Below, piece after piece: positions 52,806-61,531 of a stretch of 64,000 bases of DNA. The notes beneath the pieces were generated by a model that made no database searches, was not told the DNA's origin, and worked only from the letters and a program-made list of their open reading frames with translations. The stretch covers positions 186,001-250,000 of the forward strand of contig JAUVXW010000001.1 of assembly GCA_030603385.1 (NCBI GenBank). The letters are read 5' to 3'. The stretch is from Promethearchaeota archaeon. Lineage in GTDB: Archaea; Asgardarchaeota; Lokiarchaeia; Sigyniarchaeales; SOKP01. The position numbers and the translations under genes were made by a program. Every line of letters starts with the position of its first letter. Position 1 is the first letter of the stretch.

Positions 52806-54113
52806 TTGATTAAAATGGTTGATAAACCGCATTTAAATCTTGTGATCATTGGACATATCGATCATGGCAAATCTACCATGATGGGGGCGCTTCTTATCGA
52901 AACTGGAGCAGTTACTGATAGAGAGGCTCGTGAATTAGAAAAACTCGCAAAAGAATACGATAGAGATTCTTGGTCTTACGCTTTTGTTTTTGACAAGCTA
53001 AAAGAAGAACGACAGCGTGGAATCACAATTGATTTAGCTTTTAGGAAATTTGAAACCCCAAGTCGATACTTTACCATAATAGATGCTCCTGGCCACGCAG
53101 ATTTCGTCAAAAACATGATAACTGGCGCCAGTCAGGCAGATGCTGCTATACTTGTCGTCTCCGGGAAGAAAGGTGAAATGGAGGTTGGAATTGCAGCAAA
53201 TGGACAAACACGTGAACATGCATATTTAGCACAAACTTTAGGTGTAAAGCAACTTGTTGTTGCGGTAAATAAAGCTGATGTTTATGATTATAGTGAAGAT
53301 CGGTTTAATGAAGTTAAAGAATCTGTCGGTGATCTTCTAAAAAATATTGGTTTTAAACTTAAAGACGTACCTTTCGTGCCTACAAGTGGTATGGCAATGG
53401 AGAATCTTTCGAAAAAGAGCGATAAATTGTCATGGTATGATGGTCCAACCTTAATTGATGCAATTGATAACTTTACACTTCCCGAGAAACCAACTGGTAA
53501 ACCTTTAAGACTTCCGATTCAAGATTCCTATAGTATTAAGGGAACGGGTGTTGTACCTGTGGGTCGAGTAGAAACAGGTGTATTGAAGAAGGGCGATAAA
53601 ATAGTAATCATGCCAACTGGCTTCGAAGGAGAAATTAGAACTATTGAAATGCATCATGAGGAAATCTCTCAAGCTGAGCCTGGAGATAATGTTGGTATAA
53701 GCATCCGTGGAATTACCCTGCAAGATGCAGGTCGGGGAGATTGTTTAGGGCATCCTAGTGATCCTCCTACTGTAATTAACCCAAGTGGAAAATGGACGGG
53801 GCAGATAATAGTCATTTGGCACCCAACAGCCATTGCGCAGGGATACACACCTGTCGTCCATGCACACACAGCCCAAGTTGCCGCAAAGTTTGTAAGTTTA
53901 GTTAAAAAACTAGATCAGAAGACAGGGGCTGTAATAGAGGATTCCCCTAAGTTTCTTAAAAGAAATGAATCAGCTATCGTTGAGTTATCTCCAATCAAGA
54001 AAATGTGTCTCGAGAAATATAACGACTTTCCTGAAATGGGCCGATTCGCTGTACGTGATATGGGAAGAACAGCATGTGTTGGAATAGTTAAGGATATTGA
54101 CACGGGAGAATAA
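52806..54113 (+). CDS. tuf: Elongation factor 1-alpha
   Basis: IGHIDHGKSTMMGAL; DAPGHADFVKNMITGASQADAAIL; VAVNKADV. Confidence 0.97.
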   Translation: MIKMVDKPHLNLVIIGHIDHGKSTMMGALLIETGAVTDREARELEKLAKEYDRDSWSYAFVFDKLKEERQRGITIDLAFRKFETPSRYFTIIDAPGHADFVKNMITGASQADAAILVVSGKKGEMEVGIAANGQTREHAYLAQTLGVKQLVVAVNKADVYDYSEDRFNEVKESVGDLLKNIGFKLKDVPFVPTSGMAMENLSKKSDKLSWYDGPTLIDAIDNFTLPEKPTGKPLRLPIQDSYSIKGTGVVPVGRVETGVLKKGDKIVIMPTGFEGEIRTIEMHHEEISQAEPGDNVGISIRGITLQDAGRGDCLGHPSDPPTVINPSGKWTGQIIVIWHPTAIAQGYTPVVHAHTAQVAAKFVSLVKKLDQKTGAVIEDSPKFLKRNESAIVELSPIKKMCLEKYNDFPEMGRFAVRDMGRTACVGIVKDIDTGE

Positions 54114-54328
54114 AGAAATCTTTTTTTTTTGAACTTTTTTATTTTATACTTATTTTGATTTATAGGTTTTTGTAATTTTATTGTATAATTCTGAATTTTT
54201 TTTTAAGCTATTTTTGGATTCAGCTTAGCTTTATATTGGAATATTCCCATGTTATATGAATATTATTTTAATTCTTGAAGCTTTAATCACCTTTTCTTAG
54301 TAAGAAGATTCTAATAAGAGAAGGTTGA

Positions 54329-54811
54329 TTGGAAGTTCACGCGACAAAAACAAAAATATGTTTTGTAGGGCAAAGTGGAGTTGGAAAATCTTCATTGTTA
54401 TCATTACTTCAAGGAAGGAAAATCTCAAAGAAGACAAACCCAACTGTGGGATTAGAAATAGAAGATTCTGTTTTAAATGGAAGCAAAGTTAATGTCTGGG
54501 ACTTTGGGGGTCAAGAACGTTTTAGATTCATGTGGCAAGATTTTTTGAAAGGAGCGGGATTAGCAATACTAGTATGCGACTCTACTGAAGATAGTATCGA
54601 AAAGACAAAAGAAATCTATAGAAAGTTTTCACGTTATATAGGTTCAAAAATAATTGCGATAGCAAATAAACAAGATCTTCCTGATGCTTTAAGTGCTGAA
54701 CAAGTTGAAGAAAAATTAGGTATCCCCACTTATGGAATGTCTGCGATAAGAGTAGATCTACGTGGAAGAATTAAGCGTATTTTAGAATACGAAATTGATA
54801 GTAACAAATGA
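54329..54811 (+). CDS. Arf-like small GTPase
   Basis: GQSGVGKSSLLSLL, WDFGGQERFRFMW, ANKQDLPDALS. TTG start. Confidence 0.9.
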   Translation: MEVHATKTKICFVGQSGVGKSSLLSLLQGRKISKKTNPTVGLEIEDSVLNGSKVNVWDFGGQERFRFMWQDFLKGAGLAILVCDSTEDSIEKTKEIYRKFSRYIGSKIIAIANKQDLPDALSAEQVEEKLGIPTYGMSAIRVDLRGRIKRILEYEIDSNK

Positions 54812-54819
54812 TTTAATAA

Positions 54820-55380
54820 TTAGAACAATTTTCCAATTAAATGTGCCAGGCGAAGACACTCTGGTAATTTAGAATCAATTGTACTCTTTTGTATTAATAA
54901 TTCTACTTCAGAAATTTCTATACCTTTTAAATGAAAATAAAGATTTGAGATTCCCCCAGCAGTTTGAATTCTAGTTTTGTATAGATTTCCAGCACTTATT
55001 ATGTAATGGATTTTTTCTCTATAATCTTCTGGAAATTTTTTAATTAGAGCATTGATAACAGAATCGAGATTAACTTTTTGATCATTAAATGCAATTATAG
55101 GTTTTTTAAATTCATTGTAAATTTGTTCAAGGCTAATGATATTGAAACCTCCAAATGTTATTGTATGAGTAAGTACATATTGGATATGTTTCTCATTTTG
55201 CCGTACAAGTTCAATTATTTTTTCAGTTGCATTATTTCCATCAATATTAATTTCTGTTCTTATTACATTTACCAGCCTAGTACCTTGGCATACAACTCCA
55301 ATCAGTTGAGTTGTCTTAAGTCCAGATTTTAAATCAAAGGTTGAATCATCTATTCCAATAGTAATAGGATTATCTTTCAT
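54820..55380 (-). CDS. DUF99 family protein
   Basis: ITIGIDDSTFDL; FGGFNIISLEQIY; IETCLRLAH-type C-terminus (PECLRLAHLIGKL). Confidence 0.85.
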   Translation of the reverse strand: MKDNPITIGIDDSTFDLKSGLKTTQLIGVVCQGTRLVNVIRTEINIDGNNATEKIIELVRQNEKHIQYVLTHTITFGGFNIISLEQIYNEFKKPIIAFNDQKVNLDSVINALIKKFPEDYREKIHYIISAGNLYKTRIQTAGGISNLYFHLKGIEISEVELLIQKSTIDSKLPECLRLAHLIGKLF

Positions 55381-55384
55381 TGCA

Positions 55385-55837
55385 TTATTTCTTAGGTAGA
55401 AGTTCCTTAATATAATTGAAAAGATTAGTAAAAGCTTCTATAGCACTCTTTATCTCTTCATTTCTAATATTTAAATCTCCCCTTAAATTCTCTGATAAAT
55501 AGTTAATTATTTCATATAAAGAAACTTTTTTGCTGAGCCAGACATAGGCGACTAAGGCTTCAGCTGTATCAGCAAGATCATGTGCATCAGCTCGAGTTTT
55601 TGCGAAGTTCTTCATGTTGGCATTTTTCAACGCGTTAGCTAAAATTTTTTTACTAACTTTTACTCCAGTTCTTAAAATTTTGTTATTTGGGCTGTTTTTA
55701 GTTAAATATATCGATTTTGCCATGGAATAAGTGAGATTTACAATTCCATCTCCTATTTTTGCTAACCCTTTATCTGTCCCTATCGCTTTTTGGGATTTAT
55801 TCAGGTCTAGATCTCTAATTAAAAACTCATAATCCAT
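55385..55837 (-). CDS. Archaeal ribonuclease III-like family protein
   Basis: KGLAKIGDGIVNLTYSMAKSIYL; RADAHDLADTAEALVAYVWL. Confidence 0.7.
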   Translation of the reverse strand: MDYEFLIRDLDLNKSQKAIGTDKGLAKIGDGIVNLTYSMAKSIYLTKNSPNNKILRTGVKVSKKILANALKNANMKNFAKTRADAHDLADTAEALVAYVWLSKKVSLYEIINYLSENLRGDLNIRNEEIKSAIEAFTNLFNYIKELLPKK

Positions 55838-55895
55838 TAAGGTAAGTTGAATTATGGCTTCTTATAAAGTTTGCATATAAAGATTATAAAAATAG

Positions 55896-56393
55896 TTAAG
55901 TAAGTTTTTGGAATAGTTTTTGGACCTCGATAACTTCTTCCCTTAGAGATTCAATTGCTTCAAACAAGATATCTTTGATTTTACCCTTATCAAGGCGAAT
56001 AAAGATTTGGGCTGGTACTATACCTGTTACTTTGTACGCTGCAGCGTTTACACCCTCGGTTTTTAATAAATGTTTCACGAGAATATTACAGAAATCATGT
56101 GATTGGCCTTCAATAATTAATTCGTAATCATTCTCACCAACTGTTTTAGTTAAGTTTAATTTGAGGTGCTTATAATCTGGAAATCTAGCTTCCTCTTCTA
56201 TTTCAAATTCTTCTTCTTCTTCATCAATATCAGCGTCATCTGCTGATGAAGGAACAACTTCTTTTTCTTTTTTCTCACTTAATTTAGGGTATTCACTAAT
56301 ATCATCATCAATTAGCTCATCTTCTAAATCATCTAATTCATCTTCTTCTTCTGATTTAACTGCTTTTTTCTTAGCCATTACAAAAAACACCAA
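55896..56393 (-). CDS. rpoL: DNA-directed RNA polymerase subunit L with acidic N-terminal extension
   Basis: NDYELIIEGQSHDFCNILVKHLLKTEGVNAAAYKV core after a long E/D-rich N-terminus. Confidence 0.88.
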   Translation of the reverse strand: MVFFVMAKKKAVKSEEEDELDDLEDELIDDDISEYPKLSEKKEKEVVPSSADDADIDEEEEEFEIEEEARFPDYKHLKLNLTKTVGENDYELIIEGQSHDFCNILVKHLLKTEGVNAAAYKVTGIVPAQIFIRLDKGKIKDILFEAIESLREEVIEVQKLFQKLT

Positions 56394-56467
56394 ATAATTA
56401 GGAATTTATAATATAAAATATTTAAAATAAAATAAAATTTTTATGGTTTTGTAAGAAAAGTCAATTC

Positions 56468-56686
56468 TTATAGATATTGATTTGCAAGGTTTTTTAATCT
56501 TTCAGTTGCTAGATTTTGAAGATCTCGTGAACCAAATAAAGTAATCTTTATGTTTTTTCCCTCAACTCTCGCATTTAAATTGAGATAATTTATCTTTTTT
56601 TGCACATTTTCAAGGAATTCAATAACATTGTCTAAAGAACCACTATTATTATAGAAATGAATGACTTTTTTACCTACTTTTTTCAA
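56468..56686 (-). CDS. Conserved-looking small protein between csl4 and rpoL
   Basis: 72 aa ORF in a co-directional gene string. Confidence 0.55.
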   Translation of the reverse strand: MKKVGKKVIHFYNNSGSLDNVIEFLENVQKKINYLNLNARVEGKNIKITLFGSRDLQNLATERLKNLANQYL

Positions 56687-56751
56687 ATCTAAACACTTTA
56701 CAATATATATAATGGTTGCTATAAAATAATTTTAAGTTAAGTTAAAAAAAA

Positions 56752-57363
56752 TTAAAATCTTAAAGGTTCAGAAACATTCCTATAGTCATTTGCCATTTTT
56801 CTCGTCTCGGTGTTCCCACATCTTTCACATCTTAACTTATTATAACCAATTTTATCCAGAGGTGTTCCACAAATAACACAATCTGCATAAATTACACCAA
56901 GATCATTCCTGCTTGTACTTAAATTAAATTCGTTATAATTTAAGCTGATTACACGAGCTCTTATAATATCAGTAATTTGAAATGCATCTTGTATTTTTTC
57001 AATAAATCTATCTGAGATTTGAGAGACATGAATGTTACCAAAATAGCTTGAATTAAAATGAATTTTCTGATTTATCGTGTAAAAATTTGTACCAACTGAA
57101 TACTGCCGTAAAAATAAAATAGGACCAATAACGATATCTCCAATTTTTACAGTTTTTCGGTCTTTTTCTTGATGAGTTTTTATTTCAATTTTTCTTTTTT
57201 CATTGTCAATATCAATAAATCCTGATTTAGTCGCATAAATTTGTCCATCTTTAACAAAGGTTGATTGCTTATCAGGCAGAAACTCCTCAACGACTCCAAG
57301 ATACTGACCTGTGAGAACCAGATCGTCATTTTTTAAAGATTTTTTATCCAAAAGTATCAACAC
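56752..57363 (-). CDS. csl4: Exosome complex RNA-binding protein Csl4
   Basis: S1 region (VKIGDIVIGPILFLRQ..HVSQIS) plus C-terminal zinc ribbon CGTPLDKIGYNKLRCERCGNTETRK. Confidence 0.92.
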   Translation of the reverse strand: MLILLDKKSLKNDDLVLTGQYLGVVEEFLPDKQSTFVKDGQIYATKSGFIDIDNEKRKIEIKTHQEKDRKTVKIGDIVIGPILFLRQYSVGTNFYTINQKIHFNSSYFGNIHVSQISDRFIEKIQDAFQITDIIRARVISLNYNEFNLSTSRNDLGVIYADCVICGTPLDKIGYNKLRCERCGNTETRKMANDYRNVSEPLRF

Positions 57364-57465
57364 TAATCTTTTAATTTCCCAATTTCTTTCTTTATTAAGA
57401 AAATATTATTAAATAAAATAAATAAATTTAATGTATTAGTCATAAAAGAGTAAATATTTTTACGG

Positions 57466-58116
57466 ATGAAAATCAACAAAAAAGAATTAATCTCTATCAT
57501 CCAAAACACTGAAACATTTACTAAACCTAAAATTGAATTGGAACAATATTGCATTGATGCAATTAGTGCTGTTGATATTATATTATTCGCCGGTTTAGAA
57601 TATAATGATATTAATAATAAATTTATTGTTGATCTTGGCTCAGGAACAGGAAGATTATCTATAGCAAGTGCTTACTTAAAAGCGAATTCAGTTTTAAGTG
57701 TTGATATAGATTTTAACGCTTTAAATGTTTTAAAAAAGAATATACATGCCCTGAGATTAGAAAATATCATATTTCCTTTATGTACTGATGTAGGTAATCT
57801 TGAATTTTCAAAGAAGCACTTCTTCAATAATTTAAAAATCACTACTATAATGAATCCTCCTTTTGGAGTTAAAAAAAGAGCTGCTGATCGTATTTTTTTA
57901 GAAAAAGCTTTCTCTTTTTCAAATGTGGTTTATTCTATTCATCTAGCTGGAGACAAGGTTTTTAGATTTATCTCTAAGTTTTGTGAGAGATTTAATTGGC
58001 ATATTGATAATTTCTTTCCTTATAATTTGAGTCTAAAAAGAACCTTTCAATTTCACACAAAAAAAACTAAATATATTAATGTCAATGTATTTAGGTTTTT
58101 AAAAAATAGAATATAA
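57466..58116 (+). CDS. METTL5-like RNA methyltransferase
   Basis: LEQYCIDAISAVDIILFA; VDLGSGTGRLSIAS; MNPPFGVKKRAADRIFLEKAF (NPPF). Confidence 0.92.
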   Translation: MKINKKELISIIQNTETFTKPKIELEQYCIDAISAVDIILFAGLEYNDINNKFIVDLGSGTGRLSIASAYLKANSVLSVDIDFNALNVLKKNIHALRLENIIFPLCTDVGNLEFSKKHFFNNLKITTIMNPPFGVKKRAADRIFLEKAFSFSNVVYSIHLAGDKVFRFISKFCERFNWHIDNFFPYNLSLKRTFQFHTKKTKYINVNVFRFLKNRI

Positions 58117-58137
58117 ATTTATTAAATAATTAAATTC

Positions 58138-59442
58138 TTATTGAAATTTCTTCCATGAGTCTAAATTTTTAGGGTAAATCGCCTTACTTTCTAGCAGTTC
58201 CTCAATTCTTAGCAATTGATTGAACTTGCATGTTCGATCTGATCTACATGTAGCTCCTGTTTTAAGCTGCCCTGTACAAAGTCCAACTGCTAAATCTGCA
58301 ATGAAGGGATCCTCAGTTTCTCCAGAACGGTGAGATACCATAACATTAAATCCATTATTGAAGGACATTTTACACGCATTTATAGCTTCTGTAAGAGAAC
58401 CGATTTGATTCACTTTCAGTAATAAAGCATTTCCCGCTTTTTCATTTATAGCTTTTTCTAAGATTTTTATATTAGTTACCGTTAAATCATCGTCTACAAC
58501 TTGCATTGTTTTATCAATTTTAGCAGTTAAATTTGTAAAACTTCTAAAATCTTTCTCGTCAAATGGATCCTCAATTGATTTAAATGGGTAATCCCGAACT
58601 AAATCGAGATAATATTGTAATAACTCTTCTTCACTTAGTTTTTTTCCATCAATGTTATAAATGCCATCTTCATAAAATTCACTCGCTGCCGCATCCATTC
58701 CTAAAACAAAATCAGTGCCCATTAAAAATCCTGCTTCTTCGATTGCTTCAATTATAATATCAACAGCTTCGGATGTTAAAGATAAGTTCGGGGCGAAACC
58801 TCCTTCATCTCCAACATTAATCGCGGAGGGGCCATACTTTTTAGCTAATAAGGTTTTTAATGTTTGGTATACTTCAGCTACATTCTGTATAGCTTCTGAG
58901 AATGATTTAGCGCCTATGGGTAGAACCATAAATTCCTGGATTGATATATTATTTCCCGCATGTTTTCCTCCATTGATAATATTACAAGATGGCAATGGTA
59001 AGAGATAATCTTGTCTTGTCTTATTGAATGCTAATTTATGAATATGAGCAAATAATGGTATTTCGGATAAATTTGCAGCTAGCTTAGCAACTGCTAATGA
59101 AACAGACAATATAGCATTAGCTCCTAAATTACTCTTATTTTCAGTTCCATCAATGATTATCATTTCTTCATCAATTTTTGACTGTTCTCGTACATCAAAA
59201 CCTAACAGTTTTTTACTTAGTATCTCATTGACATTAGATACTGCTTTTGTGACGTGTTTACCTTTAAAAGCTTTGCCACCGTCTCGTAGTTCAAGTGCTT
59301 CTAAAACACCAGTAGATGCCCCAGAAGGAACTGCTGCTCTTGCATATATTTTTCCTGCATAAACCTCTGATTCCACAGTGGGATTTCCTCGTGAATCTAA
59401 AATCCATCTTGACTTTATATTTGTTATTTTGAATTCAGTCAT
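58138..59442 (-). CDS. eno: Enolase
   Basis: SRWILDSRGNPTVESEV; AAVPSGASTG; NGGKHAGNNISIQEFM; SHRSGETEDPFIADLAVG. Confidence 0.98.
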   Translation of the reverse strand: MTEFKITNIKSRWILDSRGNPTVESEVYAGKIYARAAVPSGASTGVLEALELRDGGKAFKGKHVTKAVSNVNEILSKKLLGFDVREQSKIDEEMIIIDGTENKSNLGANAILSVSLAVAKLAANLSEIPLFAHIHKLAFNKTRQDYLLPLPSCNIINGGKHAGNNISIQEFMVLPIGAKSFSEAIQNVAEVYQTLKTLLAKKYGPSAINVGDEGGFAPNLSLTSEAVDIIIEAIEEAGFLMGTDFVLGMDAAASEFYEDGIYNIDGKKLSEEELLQYYLDLVRDYPFKSIEDPFDEKDFRSFTNLTAKIDKTMQVVDDDLTVTNIKILEKAINEKAGNALLLKVNQIGSLTEAINACKMSFNNGFNVMVSHRSGETEDPFIADLAVGLCTGQLKTGATCRSDRTCKFNQLLRIEELLESKAIYPKNLDSWKKFQ

Positions 59443-59548
59443 AAATATCCTATAAGTTTTTTTTTTTAGATATGAATATTAATAAGGAATTAAGGAAATT
59501 TAATTCTTAATATAATCTATTAAAAGTTAAATTCATCTATTAAAAAAT

Positions 59549-60520
59549 ATGTCTCTTGAGAATAGACCTTTCGTTGAAAAATATCGTCCCAGATTTTTAA
59601 GTGAGGTTGTAAATCAAGAAGGTATCATTAAACGTTTGAAACAATTTGTTAAAGATAAGTCTATGCCTCATCTCATTTTTGCTGGTCCAGCTGGTACAGG
59701 TAAAACAACTTCTGCGCTAGCAATGGTTCGAGAATTATATGGGCGAAAGATGGCAAGGAATAGGACATATTTAGAATTAAATGCCAGTGACGCAAGAGGT
59801 ATAGATGTCATAAGGACATTTATCAAGGATTTTGCCAAAGCATTACCAGCTATAGACATTCCATATAAAATATTGATCTTAGATGAAGCAGACAACATGA
59901 CATCTCCTGCTCAACAAGCTTTAAGGAGAACAATGGAAAAATATACAAAAAATTGTCGGATGATTTTAATCTGTAACTATTCAAATAAAATTATTCCGCC
60001 TATTCAATCAAGGTGTGTTGTGTTTCGATTTTCATCCTTAAGCAACACTGATATCAAAACCAGGGTGAATTATGTAGCAAAACAAGAAAAGATAATCCTA
60101 ACTCCCGGAGGTCTAAATGCGTTAGTAGATGTTTCTAGAGGTGATTGTAGAAGGGCTATAAATTACTTACAATCATGTGGCACGATCTCTAAAAAAATTG
60201 ATAATGATATTGTTTTTAGAGTTGCTGGAGAAGTCCCTCCTGGAAAGATAAAAGATATTTTAAAGGCTGCTTTAGAAAGACAATTACAATTATCAATTAA
60301 ACTATTAAATGATTTAATCAATGATTATGGGCTCTCAGGACAAAATATTATTAAAAATATTTATAGAGAAATTTATGACTTAAATATTTCTGAAGATTTG
60401 AAAATTGAACTAACTAAGCTTTTAGCTGAATTTGAATATCGCCTAAGTCAAGGTGGAACGGAAGAAATACAGTTGCAGGCATTACTCTCTAAAATCGTGA
60501 TGTTGCAGGAGGCTGAATAG
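59549..60520 (+). CDS. rfcS: Replication factor C small subunit
   Basis: FVEKYRPRFLSEVVNQE; FAGPAGTGKTT; LDEADNMTSPAQQALRRTME. Confidence 0.98.
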   Translation: MSLENRPFVEKYRPRFLSEVVNQEGIIKRLKQFVKDKSMPHLIFAGPAGTGKTTSALAMVRELYGRKMARNRTYLELNASDARGIDVIRTFIKDFAKALPAIDIPYKILILDEADNMTSPAQQALRRTMEKYTKNCRMILICNYSNKIIPPIQSRCVVFRFSSLSNTDIKTRVNYVAKQEKIILTPGGLNALVDVSRGDCRRAINYLQSCGTISKKIDNDIVFRVAGEVPPGKIKDILKAALERQLQLSIKLLNDLINDYGLSGQNIIKNIYREIYDLNISEDLKIELTKLLAEFEYRLSQGGTEEIQLQALLSKIVMLQEAE

Positions 60521-61366
60521 TTGATGCTTAAAATTAAAAGATTCTTTATTTTTTAAAAAGAAACTTTCCATTCTTCCCTTAGATCTTAGATCCTCACTTA
60601 ATTTAACTTTTTCTTCATAAATAATGTCCCATAATATTAATCCCCTTGGATCAGCTGGTTGATAAGAAAAGATTTTCAAGGGATCGAGTAATTGAATGAA
60701 ATCGTTATATAAAATCTCACCAATTCCCAACTCTAAAATTTTCTTAACCATGCGGCGAACTTGTTGCCTTAAAAACCCTTTGCTTTTAAACTGAAAAATT
60801 AAAAAATCACCCTCAATTGATAATTTTACTGATTCCATATCTCGTTTAGTATTTACTTCGTTCTTACTTCTTTTTGAGAAATTAATAAAATCATGTCGCC
60901 CTTCTAAGGCTCTACAAGCTTTATGCATGATTTCAATATTTATAGAGCTAATATTCTGAAGATGCGAAAGTGGTTTTGGCACGAGATATATATAATGGCG
61001 TAATATCGCATTATATCGAGAAGAGAAATCTAAAGGCACTTTTGTATATGCCCAGATCCCTATATCATAGGGTAAAGCTGAATTAATTTCCATTAAAACT
61101 GGTTCTTTTTCCAATATACAAGTAAAATAAGCGCCACGAGCAGATACAAGTCTATCTGTTCTGCTCGCCGCCTCAAATCCTGAAAGTTTAATGTTGTGAA
61201 TATATTTTTTTTTCATTAATGCTTTTAAAATACAATCTTCTATAGTCAGAAAATTAGATTGTCTTTGAGATCCGAAAAATTTCGATTTTCCTATATAATA
61301 TATTTTAAAAAGGTACTTGCTTTTTTCCATAGTTTTTATATCAACAATATTTAGTACTTCAATCAA
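60482..61366 (-). CDS. truA: tRNA pseudouridine synthase TruA
   Basis: AASRTDRLVSARG; EGRHDFINFSKR; FLRQQVRRMV. Confidence 0.92.
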   Translation of the reverse strand: MIEVLNIVDIKTMEKSKYLFKIYYIGKSKFFGSQRQSNFLTIEDCILKALMKKKYIHNIKLSGFEAASRTDRLVSARGAYFTCILEKEPVLMEINSALPYDIGIWAYTKVPLDFSSRYNAILRHYIYLVPKPLSHLQNISSINIEIMHKACRALEGRHDFINFSKRSKNEVNTKRDMESVKLSIEGDFLIFQFKSKGFLRQQVRRMVKKILELGIGEILYNDFIQLLDPLKIFSYQPADPRGLILWDIIYEEKVKLSEDLRSKGRMESFFLKNKESFNFKHQLFSLLQHHDFRE

Positions 61367-61531
61367 AGATGTAAAAAATCTAAAACATTTTTATTTTATT
61401 GATACGATTTTGATTTTTACAATGTGTTGGATTAAAGAAAAACATTTTAATCTGAAGGATATTTTTTATATTCAAAATTTAATTATGGTTTATAAATTAA
61501 CAATTTTTATTAAAATTTTAAATGAAATGCC

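Noticed and set aside
53505-54103. Minus-strand ORFs within EF-1A
   Set aside because: Antisense to a strongly conserved gene; no family signature.
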